The notes under the pieces are model-generated. The model had not been told where the DNA came from, ran no database searches, and saw only the letters and a list, made by a program, of their open reading frames with translations. The position numbers were made by a program, and so were the translations under genes. Source: Prorocentrum cordatum (Eukaryota > Sar > Dinophyceae > Prorocentrales > Prorocentraceae). Taken from it: a stretch of 56,854 bases of DNA. Below are positions 1 to 11,340 of the stretch, in pieces. Location of the stretch: assembly GCA_963575745.1 (NCBI GenBank), contig CAUYUJ010008613.1, forward strand, positions 75,001 through 131,854. Direction: 5' to 3'. Positions within the stretch are counted from its first letter, which is position 1. Every line of letters begins with the position of its first letter.

Positions 1-640
1 CTACACATTCGTATATCAGTCCTTACGTTGATTGGCACCTCCCTTTGTCGTTCTCTCTCGCTCTCGCTCTCTCAGTGTCGAGTTATACGATGTTATATGT
101 ATTCGTATAAGCAGTTGTATATACACGCATACTTTTGATTTGTACGTATCCTGTATGCATACAACACTATCTGCGTACATCTATGGCTCTATGACTGTCT
201 GAATGCAAGTACAGCCAGCTGAGCCTAGCACGATACACATAGTCACGTACTTGTGTAACTCTGTCGTTCTCTCTCCCTCTCCCTCTCTCTCTCTCTACCT
301 CCCTCCAACAACACAGCCACATCTATGTATGTATGTATGTATGTATGTATGTATACATATACATATACATATATATACACATATGCACATGTGTGTGCGT
401 ATACATATGATGTACAACATCAGACGTGTGTACACATACGCATATCTAGTGTGTGCGTATGGATATCTCTGAACACACAATTATTCAGGTATCACTCGCT
501 CACTCTCTCTATCTCACTCTGTCAAGCTCTTTACCTTGATTATTGTTTTCTTTCTCTCTCTCTCTCTCTCTCGCTCTTGCTCACTCTCTCTTTCTGTGTA
601 GATATACATATATGCACGAGTAGAATTCTCTCCGTCGTTC
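1..640. repeat. Microsatellite-rich non-genic DNA
   Basis: No gene seen. It holds CT tracts (about 258-296 and 553-596), an ATGT tetranucleotide run (about 325-352) grading into CA/TA repeats (352-400), and mixed AT-rich sequence. Short open frames here are only translations of the repeats. Confidence 0.85.
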
Positions 641-1165
641 TCCCACTGTGCCGGTTTCCCAATGCCCGAAAACATGTCCAACATCCTCCGCTTCTGTTTC
701 CCAAGGTTCCTGGATCCTGATTGCGGGCTTCTGGTTCCGGGCTTCCGGTTCCCAATTCCCGTTCCGGTTCCAAGTTCCTTGTTCCTGGCTGCTGGTTCCC
801 AATTCCTGGTTCCCCGTTCCCGGTTCATAGTTCCCGGTTCGCGGTTTCTGGTTCCTGGTTTCTGGTTTCCGGTTCGCAGTCCGTTCCCGTTTCGTCCCCA
901 ATTCCCAGTTCCCGCGGTTCCTGGCTCCCGGTTTCCAATCTCCAACTCCTGGATCTCGGTTCCAAATTCCGGGTTCCCGCGGTTCCCGCTTAGAAGCCAG
1001 GTTGGGCCAAATATAACCCACCTTGGCATCCACTTGTACCCCCCCTATCCACTTAGAAACTCCCACGGTCATCCCAACAATCCCAAATTTCTTTTCTCGG
1101 TTCCCAATTCTGGGTTCCGGGTTCCCGCGCTTCCGGGTTCCAATTCCCCGGTAATCACTGGCTCC
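640..1165. repeat. Degenerate GGTTCC minisatellite
   Basis: Variants of GGTTCC(C/T)GGTTCC recur for about 500 bp with an irregular unit of roughly 6-8 bp. The repeat keeps all frames partly open, so apparent ORFs on both strands are artefacts. From 1165 to 1540 there is no gene: a short GGA run, then an 18-bp motif (TTCCGCTGGCYTCCGCCAG-like) present twice near 1278 and 1316. Confidence 0.8.
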
Positions 1166-1551
1166 GTAGGAGGAGGAGGAGGAAGAGGATGAGGAACAGG
1201 ATCAGGAGGAATATCGTGTGGCCAGCTCTGAGCACCCTGAACGCAAACACGTTGTTAACTCGGGCGCATCTTTATTTTCCGCTGGCTTCCGCCAGTGGAG
1301 CCGCCGCCGTTTTACTTCCGCTGGCCTCCGCCAGCCTTCCGCCAACTTCCCCCGAGGAAGAGAAGGCAGCTTAACGACTCCTGGAAGCAGAGGCCCTGTT
1401 TGGCGCGCCCCACGAAGGTGGGCGGTAAGGAAGGGAGGTAGGCTCAGATAGGTAGGTCGATGGGTAGGTAGGCCGAGGGGGAGGAGTGGGCGGGGGGATG
1501 CAGTAGAGAGCAAGGGGGACGAGGCGGCGGAGCAGGGATTAAGATGAGGTC

Positions 1552-2790
1552 GTGGCCCAGAAGGTACGGAGTAAAGAAGGTGAAGAGGTGCAGGAGTGCT
1601 CCTCCGCTCTGCTGCTGTTGCTGTTGCTGTTGCTGCTCCTGGCCCTCCTCCTCCTCCTCCTCCTCGCTCTCCTCCTCGTCGTCCTCCACCATGCCTGGAG
1701 CTTCGAGGTCCCCTTCGTGCTCGTGTCTGGCAAGATGGCGCGCTTCGGCCCCAAGAGGCCAGAGCCCAGTTGGATGCGAGCAGCGGTGCGCCGGGGCGCG
1801 ATTAGAGCTTCTGACTGCCTGGCCCTCCAAAGCACTGGGCAGACACCACCGCGGGGCGACGGAACGGCCGCACCGCGCCTCCCCGCCTTCGGGTCGCTGC
1901 TGCGCCAGGTGCTCTGGGGCCGCACCGACGTCAGGCCGCCGCGGCACCAGACCTCCCTGCGAGCCCTGGCCTCCAACGTCCACTGGCCGCAGGTGCGCCT
2001 GCTCGCGCATGGCCTAGTTGAGTCGCCAGCCTGCCGACTCTGCGACGCGGCAATGGGCTCGCTGCACCACCGCTGCTTCGACTGCCCGGCCCACGGCCAG
2101 CTGCGCCGCGCCGCGCCCTCGCGCCAACAGGGGGGCGCGGGCTGCGCGAGTGCGCGTTTGGAACGAGGAGGCTGCTGAGCAGCTCTGCGGGGGGGTCCGC
2201 CCAAACCCGCGAGCATTGTTGCATTGTTGATCGCTTCGGCCCCCGACGTCTTGGTGCACTGGGGAGTCAACAGGCCAAGCTCGGGCCTCCTGTCTGGGGT
2301 CCTTTTCTTGGACGGCAGCGCTTCGGACAGGAAGCTCTGGGGGCTGGAAAAGACTGGTTGGGCAAACGTTCAGGTTGACCGCATTAGCGCCCTGGTAGCG
2401 GCGGCCTACGCGCCAGGCCCGCTCGGGGCAACCCTGGGGCAGACATCACCCGACGCCGAGGATCATGCAACCCGCGTGTTGCAATTCGTCGCCATCGGGC
2501 CTATGGAGCTCTTCCTGGACTGCGCCATCACGCCGCGCGAGTGCTGCAAGGAGGGCCCGGCGAGGGCTGCGGCGCGGGCGACCCGCGGTCCCACTTGTGG
2601 GGGTCCTTCATGCCAGACGATGTGGTGGCGCATAAAACCATTGCGCGCGGCACTGCCGCGGACGTGGACGCAGGGCGGTCTACGCACGGGGAGCGGCGGG
2701 CTAACAATCCCGTAGATGAGTTGGCCAAGGCTGGGGCCGCTGCCACCATGCGCGCAGGCTGGAGCAGCTGCCACCGCCAGGAAGCCTTTC
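1552..2790 (+). pseudogene. Relict LINE 3' end: zinc knuckle plus RNase H
   Basis: This looks like the C-terminal part of a dinoflagellate LINE polyprotein. From about 2030 the frame reads a Cys-x2-Cys...His...Cys zinc knuckle (C161, C164, H172/H173, C178 of the open segment). After one in-frame stop near 2178 the same frame continues into an RNase H-like domain: FLDGSAS with the first Asp near 2312, PDAEDHAT supplying a Glu near 2455, and LFLDC near 2515. The RNase H end (VVAHKT, then RANNPVDELAKAG) continues in another frame from about 2580 to 2750, so at least one frameshift is needed. The N-terminal leucine run (1605-1680) is a translated CTG/CTC microsatellite. No RT domain is left. Domain naming rests on motif order; the decayed state is directly visible. 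Confidence 0.6.
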
Positions 2791-3610
2791 GCGGACGTGG
2801 GCGAGGCGATGGCCGAGGAGCAGGTCGACCTGAATGCGGCCACCCTCCAGGAGGCGGCCCCCGCGCCCGCGCAGGCGCGGGGCGAGGATGGGCTGACATC
2901 CCCCAGGGCAGGGGCGGGCGGGCTCAGCTTCGACTCCAAATGGAGCGGCCTGTCCGCGTGGCGCAGCGTGCTCGGGGCCGTGCCCTGCGCCGGTGCGGCG
3001 CGCTGCAAGAGCCAGGGGCAGTCCCCTGCCCTGCGCTGCGGCCGGACGTGGTCGGCGGGGGGCTCGCCTGGCAAGCTGCTGCGCGGGGAGCCCGAGCGGC
3101 GGCGCTCCAGCGCGGGCAACGAGCAGCTCCCCCCCCCCGACCCCCCCAGGGCAGGCGGCCGCACCACCGCCCCTCGCGGAAGAGCACCACGGGCGGGGGG
3201 CCTCCGCGGACCCCAGGAGGAGGCCTCGGCCCAGAGGCTGCTCCTCCACGGCGAGGAGGCCACCGGCCGCAGGAGGGCGCCGCGCCGGGCCAGCTCCGCG
3301 GCGGCGCTGCGCCCCCGGGGGCCCGCGGGGCGCGGGCGTGGTTCCTTCCGGCCGGCTCGAGAGGGACGTCGCTCGGGTGCGCGGGCGGGGCCGCAAGGCG
3401 GCCGCGGCTGCGGGCGGCGACTCGGCCGGGGAGTCGGAGCCTGGCGGCTGCAGCGGCAGCGATGGCGTCGGCCGAGGGGGCTCGGTCGCAACTGCCCCTC
3501 CAGGGGCCACATGACCTTCCATTACGTTCCTCCTCCTCCAGCCCTCAGTGACACCTCCCCCTCGTCTGACCACCAGGCGTGTTGGCAGGGCGGGCCAAGG
3601 GTTTTGCCTG
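2790..3610. other. Very GC-rich stretch, no recognisable gene
   Basis: Long open frames exist on both strands because stop codons are rare at this GC content. Their translations are low-complexity Arg/Gly/Pro/Ala with no motif I recognise. It may include the eroded end of the upstream LINE relict. Confidence 0.5.
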
Positions 3611-3619
3611 AGACGTCTT

Positions 3620-4100
3620 CCCCGTCTATGGCCCCGACGCTTGACGTTTCCAACGGCTGCACGGGTGCCGGGGGGGGGCTGTCAAACGTGGCTCTCCCCC
3701 CAGCGCCGCGCAGAGTCGCTCAAATTGTCAAACAACTCCACAGATGGAGCACATGCCGTTTTCAACATGTGGCTCTCGCCTCAGCGCCGCGCACAATCGT
3801 CTTGAACATTCCAACCGCGCTACACTTATAGAGCGCGGATCGTTTCCAAAACGTGGCTTTCGCCTGAATGCCGCGCTAATTCGTCTCAAACAACTTGCAA
3901 ACATTCCACGGATAGGAGGCGATTCACTGTGAAACGATGGCTCTAACCCAAGCGCCGCGGGCCTGCGTCTCAACCGTTTCCAACAATTACAGGGATGAAG
4001 GCGATTCCTTTTCAAAATGCGGCTCTCGCTCACGCGGCGCGCAAGTGCGTCTTCAGACTTTCCAACATATGCGCGGATGGAGGCCGACTCCTTTTCAAAG
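3620..4100. repeat. 83-bp satellite, diverged block 1
   Basis: About six units anchored on GTGGCTCTCGCC...AGCGCCGCGC. Anchors fall near 3688, 3769, 3853, 3937 and 4019, spacing 81-84 bp. The same family forms a cleaner array at 11341-12360. Units here are more diverged in sequence and length. Confidence 0.8.
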
Positions 4101-4129
4101 TTCGCCGGCCCTGTCGGCGTGTGCAGGAA

Positions 4130-4225
4130 GCTGTCGTCGCCGTTGTCGCCGTCGCCGTCGCCGCCGTCGCCGTCGTCGTCGTCGTCGCCGCCGTCGTCGT
4201 CGTCGTCGTCGTCGTCGTTGCTGCT
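4130..4225. repeat. GTC/CGC trinucleotide microsatellite
   Basis: Runs of (GTC)n and (GCC)n. The stretch 4230-4670 after it has no gene; near 4520-4635 it carries degenerate CCAAGAGG-type units like those at 5990-6440 and 15620-16160. Confidence 0.8.
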
Positions 4226-4672
4226 CACGCCCTTTCCCTAGACACTCGACCAGCTCCATCGCGCTAACTCCCCCTTTCCCTGGGCCTTCCTCCTCAACCG
4301 AGTAGCCAAAGGGAAATGGAGAAACGTCGATCTTGAGTCGAAGGGAATCACCTCCCTTTTGATCACTTTCCCGCCTGGGGAGGGGGGGTGTTCCCAGGGG
4401 GTGGGTAACAGGGGGGTCCCAAGTCAGAATGCGCTCCCTCCCCGTTTCCTCTTCGGAAAATGGTCGGCCCCATTTGGCACTGTTTCGGTAACGTACGTTC
4501 ACGACTGTCCAGGAGGGCGCTCACGCGGGACCCAAGATCGCTCCAAGACGGCCCACATTGCCCTCGAGAAGCCCTTGAAACTCGCCAAGAGGGCTCCTAG
4601 AGACCCCCCAAGAGGCTCTAAGAGGCTCAAACAGCTTTATTCCCAACCATCCTGTGGTGTTGGTCCTCGTTT

Positions 4673-5895
4673 TTGAAGCGCTGCGCCAATTTCGGCACAC
4701 CCCTCACACGTCTCGTGGCCACATCGGGAATTTCACCGAAGGTCCCAGTGGCTGCGCTCGCATGCGCCCGCCGCACCCATTTCGGCACACCCCCGCACGT
4801 TTCATGGCCCCATCAGGAGCTCCACCGAAGGGCCCATTTGCTGTGCTCGCATGCGCCCGCCGCACCAATTTCGGTACACCCCTCACACGTTCTGTGGCCC
4901 CCTTAGGGAGTTACACCGAAGGCCCCACTGGCTGCGCTCTTATGCACACGCCGCGCCAATTCCGGCACACCCCTCACACGTTTCGTGGCCCCATCGGGAG
5001 CTTCATCGAAGGCCCCAATGGCTGCGCTCGCATGCGCCTGCAACACTCATTTCGGCATACCCCTTACACGTCTCGTAGCCCCATAAGGAGCTCCACCGAC
5101 GGCTCCATTGGCTGCGCTCGTATGCGCCCGCCGCGCCCATTTTGGCACACCCCTCACACGCTTCGTGGCCCCATAGGGGCTGCACCAAAGGCCCAGTGGC
5201 TGCGCTCGCATGCGCCCGCCGAACTCATGTCGGCGCACCTCTCACACGTTTCGTGACCCCATCAGGAGCTCCACCGAAGGGCTCATTAGCTGCGCTCGCA
5301 TGCGCCCGCCGCGCCCCTTTCGGCACACCACTCACACGGTTCGTGGCCACATTGGGAATTGCACCAACGGTCCCAATGTCTGCGCTCGCATGCGCCCGCT
5401 GCGCCAATTTCGGCACACCCCTCACACGTTCCGTGGCCTCAGTGAGAGCTCCTCCTGATGCCCCAGTGGCTGCGCTCGCATGCGCCCGCCGTGCCCATTT
5501 CGGCACACCCCTCGCACGTTTCGTGGCCCCATCGGGAACTCAACCGAAAGCCCCAGTGGCGGTGTTCGCATGCGCCCGCCCCGCCTATTTCGGCACATCC
5601 CTCACGCGTTTCGTGGCCCCATCGGGAGTGCCACCACTGATGGCCCCAGTGGCTGTGCTAGCATGCGTCCGCCCCGATCATTTACGGCCCACCGCATCGT
5701 GTCCCATAGGGAGCTCCCCCGAACTCCCCAGTGGCGGTGTTCGCAAGCGTCCGCCCCACCCAATTCGGCATACCCCTCACACGTTTCTTGGCCCCAAAGG
5801 GAACTCCACCGAAGGTCCAATGGCTGCGCTGGCACGCGCTCACCGTACCCATGTCGGTACACTCTTCACATGTTTCGTGGCCCCATAAGAACCAT
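4673..5895. repeat. 90-bp tandem satellite, about 13 copies
   Basis: The unit contains TTCGGCACACCCCTCACACG, then TCGTGGCCCCAT, then GGCTGCGCTCGCATGCGCCC. Starts near 4691, 4781 and 4870 give a period of 89-90 bp. Because 90 is a multiple of three, long open frames appear (for example 4654-5256 and 5142-5888) that encode a 30-residue repeat. Small indels move that peptide between frames, so I treat it as satellite, not as a protein gene. Confidence 0.85.
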
Positions 5896-5984
5896 CACCG
5901 ATGACAATGCTCGCCATTGCGTTATCCACAACTGCTTATGGTTGGGTCCTTCGCCAAGCTCATCATCGATTTTCCGCGTGGTAA

Positions 5985-6445
5985 CTTTTCGGGCCTCCGA
6001 CGCTCCAAGACGGCCCAGGAAGTCACCAAAATCGCCCTAAGACGGCCCCGGAGGCACCCAAGAGGGCCCCAGAGCAGCCTAAGACGCCCCAAGAGGCTCC
6101 GAAGACGGCCGCCGCTGTCGTCGTCGTCGTCGTCGCCGTTGTCGTCGTTGTCCCCCTTCTGGGTCGGCGGCTCCGGCCGTATGTAAGGCCTTCGCAATCG
6201 CCCCAAGACGGCCCCAGAGGCCCCCAAGAGGGCCCCAGAACAGCCTAAGACGCCCCAAAAGACTCCGAAGACGGTCCAATAAGCTCCCGAGAGGAGAAAC
6301 ACCAACCGACATTCTGCGCTTTCCGCCCCTCGAGGCCCCCCAAGAGGCCCCAAGAGGGGCCTAAGAAGCACCCAAGAGGCCCACGAGAGCCCTAAAAGCA
6401 CCTCCAAGATGGCCCCAAGAGGCCAAAGCGTCGTCGTCATCGTCA
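5985..6445. repeat. Degenerate CCAAGAGG/CAAGACGG array
   Basis: Short units of the type CCAAGAGGGCCCC and CTAAGACGCCCC repeat throughout. A higher-order copy is visible: the block near 6039-6110 recurs near 6204-6270, about 165 bp apart, with a CGT microsatellite (6117-6150) between. Similar units occur at 4520-4635 and 15620-16160. Confidence 0.7.
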
Positions 6446-6569
6446 TCGTCGTCCTTCAGGGTCGGCGGCGCAGGTCGTAAGGCCTTCGGAATAGAACTTC
6501 TCTTTGAGGCTTTTCCAGGTCCCTAAACAGTGCTTGCACCCAGGAATTGCTACTTCTCTTGCTCAAGGT

Positions 6570-6840
6570 GATTGCCTGGGTGTGACGGGGGTTCGGCTGA
6601 CGCCCCGGTCGGTGTGCGCCATGGGCGCCTCGTGGGCGCCTCGTGCGCTGGGTGGGCGTGCCGAAGTCTCGCCTGCTGCTCGCCCGGGGGCGCCTCGTCG
6701 GCGCCTCGTACGCTGGGTGGGTCTATCGAGGCTCCGCCTAGTGCCCGCCCGTTGGGCGCTGGTGCCCGCCGCGTGCGCTGGGTGGGTGTGCCGAGGTTTC
6801 GCCCAGTGCCCGCCCGTGCAGTGTGCGGTCGCATCGACTG
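6570..6840. repeat. 65-bp tandem repeat, about 4 copies
   Basis: GCGCTGGGTGGG-type anchors at 6646, 6711 and 6776 give a 65-bp period. Units also share GTGCCGAGGTTTCGCC-like sequence. Confidence 0.7.
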
Positions 6841-7065
6841 CACGCTGTAGCTTTCACCACGTCGCCTGCACCGCACAGCTTGCACCGCCCAGCGAACACC
6901 GCACAACCTGCACCACACATTTTGCACCGCGCAGCCTGCACCTCATAGGTTGCACTGCGTAGCTTATATCGCATGGCTTACACCACAAGGCCTGCACCAC
7001 ATGTGTAGCCTGCACCGCATAGTTTGCACGACATAGCTGGCAACGCATAACATACACATCCGCAG
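6840..7065. repeat. 16-bp TTGCACCGCAYAGC minisatellite
   Basis: Imperfect units such as TTGCACCGCGCAGCC and TTGCACTGCGTAGC recur about every 16 bp. The reverse-complement form (GGTGCAACCTATGT units) appears at 22265-22350. From 7066 to 7485 I see no gene or clear repeat. Confidence 0.65.
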
Positions 7066-7485
7066 GTGCCATCACTTTAATGCTTGGGGTCCACGCTGGC
7101 AAGCATGCGTCTGCTCAGACACAGACAGCTATGCAACAACTGCACGGAGTGGCGGCTCCTTTGCGAATCGGGGCTCTGGCTCGAGACTTCCTCGGGTCTT
7201 GTGACCACAGAGGCTTTTGGAGGCAATCTGCACGGACTGAGGGCGGCTCTTTCTCACAACGGGTCTCTCGCTGGACTCCTCCTCGGGCATTTCGGATCCT
7301 ACCTCGTCGCCGTGCTCACAGCTAGAAGCGTAGGCTCTTGCCTGAATTGCAGGACCATGGTTCGTTCGTCTTTCAAGGGGATGCTTCCCGCAGTGGAGCG
7401 ACAATGTTTCAGGGGCTGATGACGAGGGGGCTTGGGTCGGATGGGCGTATCAAAGCATTGTTGATGCATCTTGGGTTTAATTCTG

Positions 7486-7665
7486 GCCCCCCTCCTCCTC
7501 CTCCTCCTCCTCCTCCTCCTCCTCCTCCTCCACATCTTCCTCCTCCTCCTCCTCCTCCTCCACCTCCTCCTCCTCCTCCTCCCCCTCTCCCTCCCCCTTC
7601 TCCTCCTCCTCCTCTTTCTCCTCCTCCTCCTCCTCCTCCTCCTCCTCCTCGTCCTCCTCTCCGCC
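7486..7665. repeat. (CCT)n microsatellite
   Basis: Almost pure CCT/CTC triplets over about 180 bp. Proline- or leucine-only frames here are repeat translations. Confidence 0.95.
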
Positions 7666-7739
7666 ATTCAGATATGTATTGTTACACGGGGGTAGACATC
7701 ACCGCAGTAGCTTCGTAGCAGCGCCAATGCTCCACACAT

Positions 7740-8240
7740 CCGATCCGATGCAAGCTGATGCGACCCCTCCTCCTTCTCCTCCTCATCACTATGCGACCCC
7801 TCCTCCATTCCGATGCGACCCCTCCTCTTTCTTCTCCAATGCGATACGACCCCTCGTCGCAGTGGTAGTCGTCGTCGTGGTCGTGGTCGTGGTCGTCGTC
7901 GTCGTCGTCGTCGTCCTCCGCCTCCTCCGCCTCCTCCTCCTCCTCCTCCTCCGCCTCCTCCTCTTTCTCCTCCCTCCAACCTCTCCTCGACGTCAATCTC
8001 CTCCGTCCAGCTTCTCCTCCCCCTCTTCCATTTAGCTCATCCCTCCCCCTCCTCCTTCTCGTGCTCGTCCTCCCCCTCCCCCTCCTCCTTCTCCTCGTCC
8101 TCATCCTCCCTCCCCCTCCTCTTCCTTTTCCTCGTCCTCGTCCGCCTTCCTTCCTCCCCCTCCCCCTCCCCTTCGTCCTCGTCCTCACCCTCCTCCACCA
8201 CCTCCTCCTCCGCTGCGCTCTCCTTGGCTCCACCAGCGCC
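7740..8240. repeat. Pyrimidine-rich CTC/GTC tracts
   Basis: CTC-rich and GTC-rich runs (notably 7870-7915 and 7920-8220) alternate with short non-repetitive pieces. No gene recognised. Confidence 0.8.
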
Positions 8241-8439
8241 CATGTTGACCTGGCCGCGAGGCCCCCCCTCGAGGTCGTGGGGCGCCACCTGACAGCGACC
8301 GGCGCGGGGAGTCTTTTACCCGAGAACCACCTGAGCGTCGATTAACAAAAAGGGTCTTACGCGAGATGGCGCGGCGACCTTACGCCGCGGCTGTCGCGGG
8401 CCGCCCGCGCGGCACGCCACACTGGCGACGAGGGCGCTT

Positions 8440-8505
8440 GACCTTACGCGGGCAGCTTGCGCGTCAATGTCGGCGCAGACGACCCCGTTTTCTTGCGCTG
8501 CTCGT
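8440..8505 (+). repeat. Short dispersed repeat, copy 1
   Basis: It shares the pattern GCAGCTTGCGCGTCAATGT then CGACCCCGTTT with 9255-9312, about 50 bp at roughly 80% identity, same orientation. 8245-8440 and 8505-9250 hold no gene I can recognise. Confidence 0.55.
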
Positions 8506-9249
8506 CTGAGGCGTCGACGTGTTCCTCCTGAACCCTTGGCCACTGGTAGGCTGATGCAATGAGAAATCTTGCGACAAGAAATCTGGGGGCACCTTCGTCT
8601 TCAAGCCTCGAGCTTTGCCCCATGTTGTGTTCTATGGGTCCCCAAGGCCATCGGGGGATAAGAAACTTCAACGTGGCGCCTGCTGGTAGGCTGGTTTCTG
8701 ATTTGACGTGCCTAACGTACGTCGGTTTCTGACACTGCGTCTATCTTTCAGCCTTGACTGATCGATTTCCCCGGCGATGCAAGTCGCTCGAGATCGTCCG
8801 ACTCTGGGCTGGCGGCGTTGAGCCTTGAACGCCCGCTGCGGGGTCGCCGCCGCGCCGACACGACACGGGCCTTCTTTGAACAGTGCTGCGCTCGAGTTAG
8901 AGAGCTCTCAAGCGAGGACCTCCCAGCGCATTACAGTCTTCGGCCTGACCTAAGGAACGATCAATAAGGAAGGAAGCCCCTTTCTTCCAAGTAAGTCTAC
9001 GAAGTCCGAAGGAACACCAGGGGGGCTCGTCGCCAAGAAGGTAGCGGAACGCATGCAAACCAAAGAAACGACCGAACCTCTTTTGAAAAGTAAAAGTTCT
9101 TTATCCAAGCCGGACCCTGTAGAACACAAGAACCGTTATGACGGACGAAGGAAACCAGACCTTGCGCATGATGGCACGCATTCACTCCGCGGTGGCTTAC
9201 GGAAGCCACTGTTGCGGAACATCGCGTGGAATCGTGTGCGCTGACACGC

Positions 9250-9315
9250 GACGCTCAGCGTGCAACTTGCGCACCAATGTCCGCGCAAACGACCCCGTTT
9301 CGTCGTTCATTCGAA
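9250..9315 (+). repeat. Short dispersed repeat, copy 2
   Basis: Second copy of the 50-bp repeat at 8440-8505. 9315-9690 carries no recognisable gene; 9480-9560 is pyrimidine-rich. Confidence 0.55.
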
Positions 9316-9689
9316 GCCCATCTGGGGAGGCCGTGATACGGCCTTGCAATGTTACGCTCAAGGCTAACCTCGAAAGCGAGGAGACTTTGAGCGCTATCGC
9401 GCTTGAGGTTCGTTCTCCCTGGGTTAATATGATTCGTGTCGTCCAAATGCTTGCAACGAACACGGCTCCACCAGACAAAAACATATCTCCTCCTTTCTCC
9501 ATCACCTCCCTTCTATCTCTTCCTCCCTCCCCTTCCCCCCCCCTCATCCTTACAAACGGACCCAAGCCAGAATAACATCCTCCAAGATCATGAACCCCTC
9601 CGCCGGCCAAAACAAGCAGCACCCCCTCCCCCCGGCCCCCCTCTGCGCGTGGCCGCCGGGTGACGCCCGCGCGCGTGCCCGCCGCGCGC

Positions 9690-9935
9690 TGCTGGCCGCC
9701 GCCCGCCCACAGTCGGCGCGCCCATGCTGGCGCCGCCGCGCTGCCGCCGCGCTGCCGCCGCGGCTGCCGCTGCCACTGCCGCCGACGCCGCGGTGCCGCT
9801 GCCAGCGCTGCCGCTGTGCTGCCGCTGCGCTGCCGCTGCGCTGCCGCTGCGCTGCCGCTGCGCTGCCGCTGCGCTGCCGCCGCCGCCGCTGCCGAGCTGC
9901 CGCTGCCGCCGCGCTGCTGCCGCCGCGGTGCCGCC
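9690..9935. repeat. GCTGCCGCTGC microsatellite/minisatellite
   Basis: Tandem GCCGCTGC units; the cleanest run is about 9800-9880. Alanine/arginine-rich frames on both strands are repeat translations. Confidence 0.85.
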
Positions 9936-9981
9936 GGTCTCCTCGATCGTCGATCCTCCTCGAAGCTTCTGTTGTTTAGAA

Positions 9982-10135
9982 TAATTTCGAACACCCAGAA
10001 AACTATCGAAACAGTGTCGAACGAGTATCGCCTCCCAGGGCCCGACACGTGACAACCCTTCAATTTCGGTACTTGCCTGGTGCTCGAAATTCCTTCCTGG
10101 CGATCAAAACTAAAGTAGGTTGGAACATCGCAACT
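9982..10135 (-). repeat. Dispersed 150-bp repeat (D150), minus copy
   Basis: Its reverse complement matches 25098-25250 for about 150 bp at roughly 75-80% identity, including GTGTCGGGCCCTGGG and GGCGATACTCGTTCG. Both copies have an open frame over the best-conserved half (residues like SRVGPW, AILVR, CFD, FLGVRNY). I do not recognise the family. 10140-10565 holds no recognisable gene. Confidence 0.65.
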
Positions 10136-10570
10136 CGATGCCCTCGATCCTCCTCTTCACCGACGCGAGGATGAAATGCTGGATGGCAGAGAAGGGGGGC
10201 TCGCGTGGGTGGTCTTCCCGGCGCTTGCCGGCGCCAGAAGCGCCAGCTTGGATCCAGGACGGCCCTGTCGTCCAATGTCGCCAGGGGGAACGAACAGCAA
10301 CAACGTCGTGAACAGATCATGGCCAGAGCTCTCGGCGCCACGTTTGGGCTGGACCTTTCTGCACGCAGGAGTGACCCTGGGTAAGAGTGACATTTGGTGC
10401 GCGGCTTTTGGGGGGCCGCGGGTGGGCCAAACACAAGCGCCGAAGACCGCCTCGCGTTCGGCGATCCGGGGACCCCAGTGGGCCCGCACCAAAGGTCACT
10501 CCGCCGAAGGGTTGCTTTTACGCAAGCTGGATCGATCAGCGGGGGATCCTGGGGCCTGCCTCTCGTTGTA

Positions 10571-10654
10571 AGTCGGGCGCGTCCCTCTGCAGGATGAATG
10601 TTCAAAATCAAAAAATGACCTGGGGACGATTTTTCTAGGGGGACATGCCCGACC
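10571..10654. mobile_element. MITE-A copy 1 (short TIR element, TA-flanked)
   Basis: The left end reads AGTCGGGCGCGTCCCTCTGC. The right end, read as reverse complement, is GGTCGGGCATGTCCCCCTAG. A TA dinucleotide lies immediately outside each end (10569-10570 and 10655-10656). Ends of about 20 bp are shared with copies at 14630 and 45871. TA flanks are typical of Tc1/mariner-type elements; assignment to that superfamily is inference, as no transposase is present. Confidence 0.75.
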
Positions 10655-10795
10655 TAACGACCTACCGCTAGTTTTTCAAGACGCCCGATGTCACGGCCCT
10701 CCACCAGAGCCGACTCGATGTCGAGCAGCCTGGCCTACTCTCCGAGCCGCGCCCACCCACGGCCACGAGGAGGGGGGACCTCTGAGAACCGACGA

Positions 10796-11075
10796 CCTTG
10801 GAATGCTCGCGCTGGTGGGGAGGGGACGCGCCGCGGAAGCTTCGGACGCCCGACATGGGTACGGAACAAATGGGTACAATGCCCAACAACACATGTTGTC
10901 CAAAACCGACGCCGGCCGCTGGTGGGCAGGCGGCTCCATGTCTTCAGAGAGCAGCGACTGCGGAGGCGCGGACAACGAGTCCTGTCCAAAACGAGCAGGA
11001 ACCGCATCGTGCTCGTTCTTTCCGTACCCACTCTGGCCGTCCCGGACCTTGGAGTGCTCGCGCCGGTGGGGAGGG
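10796..11075. repeat. MITE-B relic between 28-bp direct repeats
   Basis: 10851-11034 matches MITE-B (18926-19118): its left end reads CGACATGGGTACGG then ATGGGTACAATGCCC, and its right end retains only CGTACCCACT. Outside it lie direct repeats at 10796-10823 and 11048-11075 that share CCTTGGARTGCTCGCG and GGTGGGGAGGG. No gene in 11080-11340; a CTC run is at 11188-11235. Confidence 0.6.
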
Positions 11076-11340
11076 CCTAGAGGGCGCCGGCCAGACCTTT
11101 ATAGAGAAAGCCCGCGCCCTCTAAGCAACAGGGGTGCTTCTAAGAAGCCTACCCCCCTGCCCCTACCCCCCTCTGCGCGCCAATCCTCCTCCTCCTCCTC
11201 CTCCTCCTCCTCCTCCTCCTCCTCCTCCTTTCCTTCTCCTTATAAATGACTTCTCCCTGTCGCACCCCGAAGCCAGTTTTTAGGGCGGGCCGGGCGTTTC
11301 GCCTAAGACTTCCTCAGCATTGATGACTCTGAGACTTAAG

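Noticed and set aside
640-1200. Pro/Gly/Arg/Asn-rich ORFs on both strands
   Set aside because: Produced by the GGTTCC minisatellite.
5120-5160. CCATTTTGGC as a spliced-leader relict
   Set aside because: It is a one-base variant of the 90-bp satellite consensus CCATTTCGGC and lacks the rest of the leader.
4654-5888. Long plus-strand ORFs with a 30-residue repeat
   Set aside because: They come from the 90-bp satellite period; the peptide moves between frames and there is no start context or domain.
7299-8345. Pro-, Leu-, Arg- or Glu-only ORFs
   Set aside because: Translations of CCT/CTC/GTC microsatellites.
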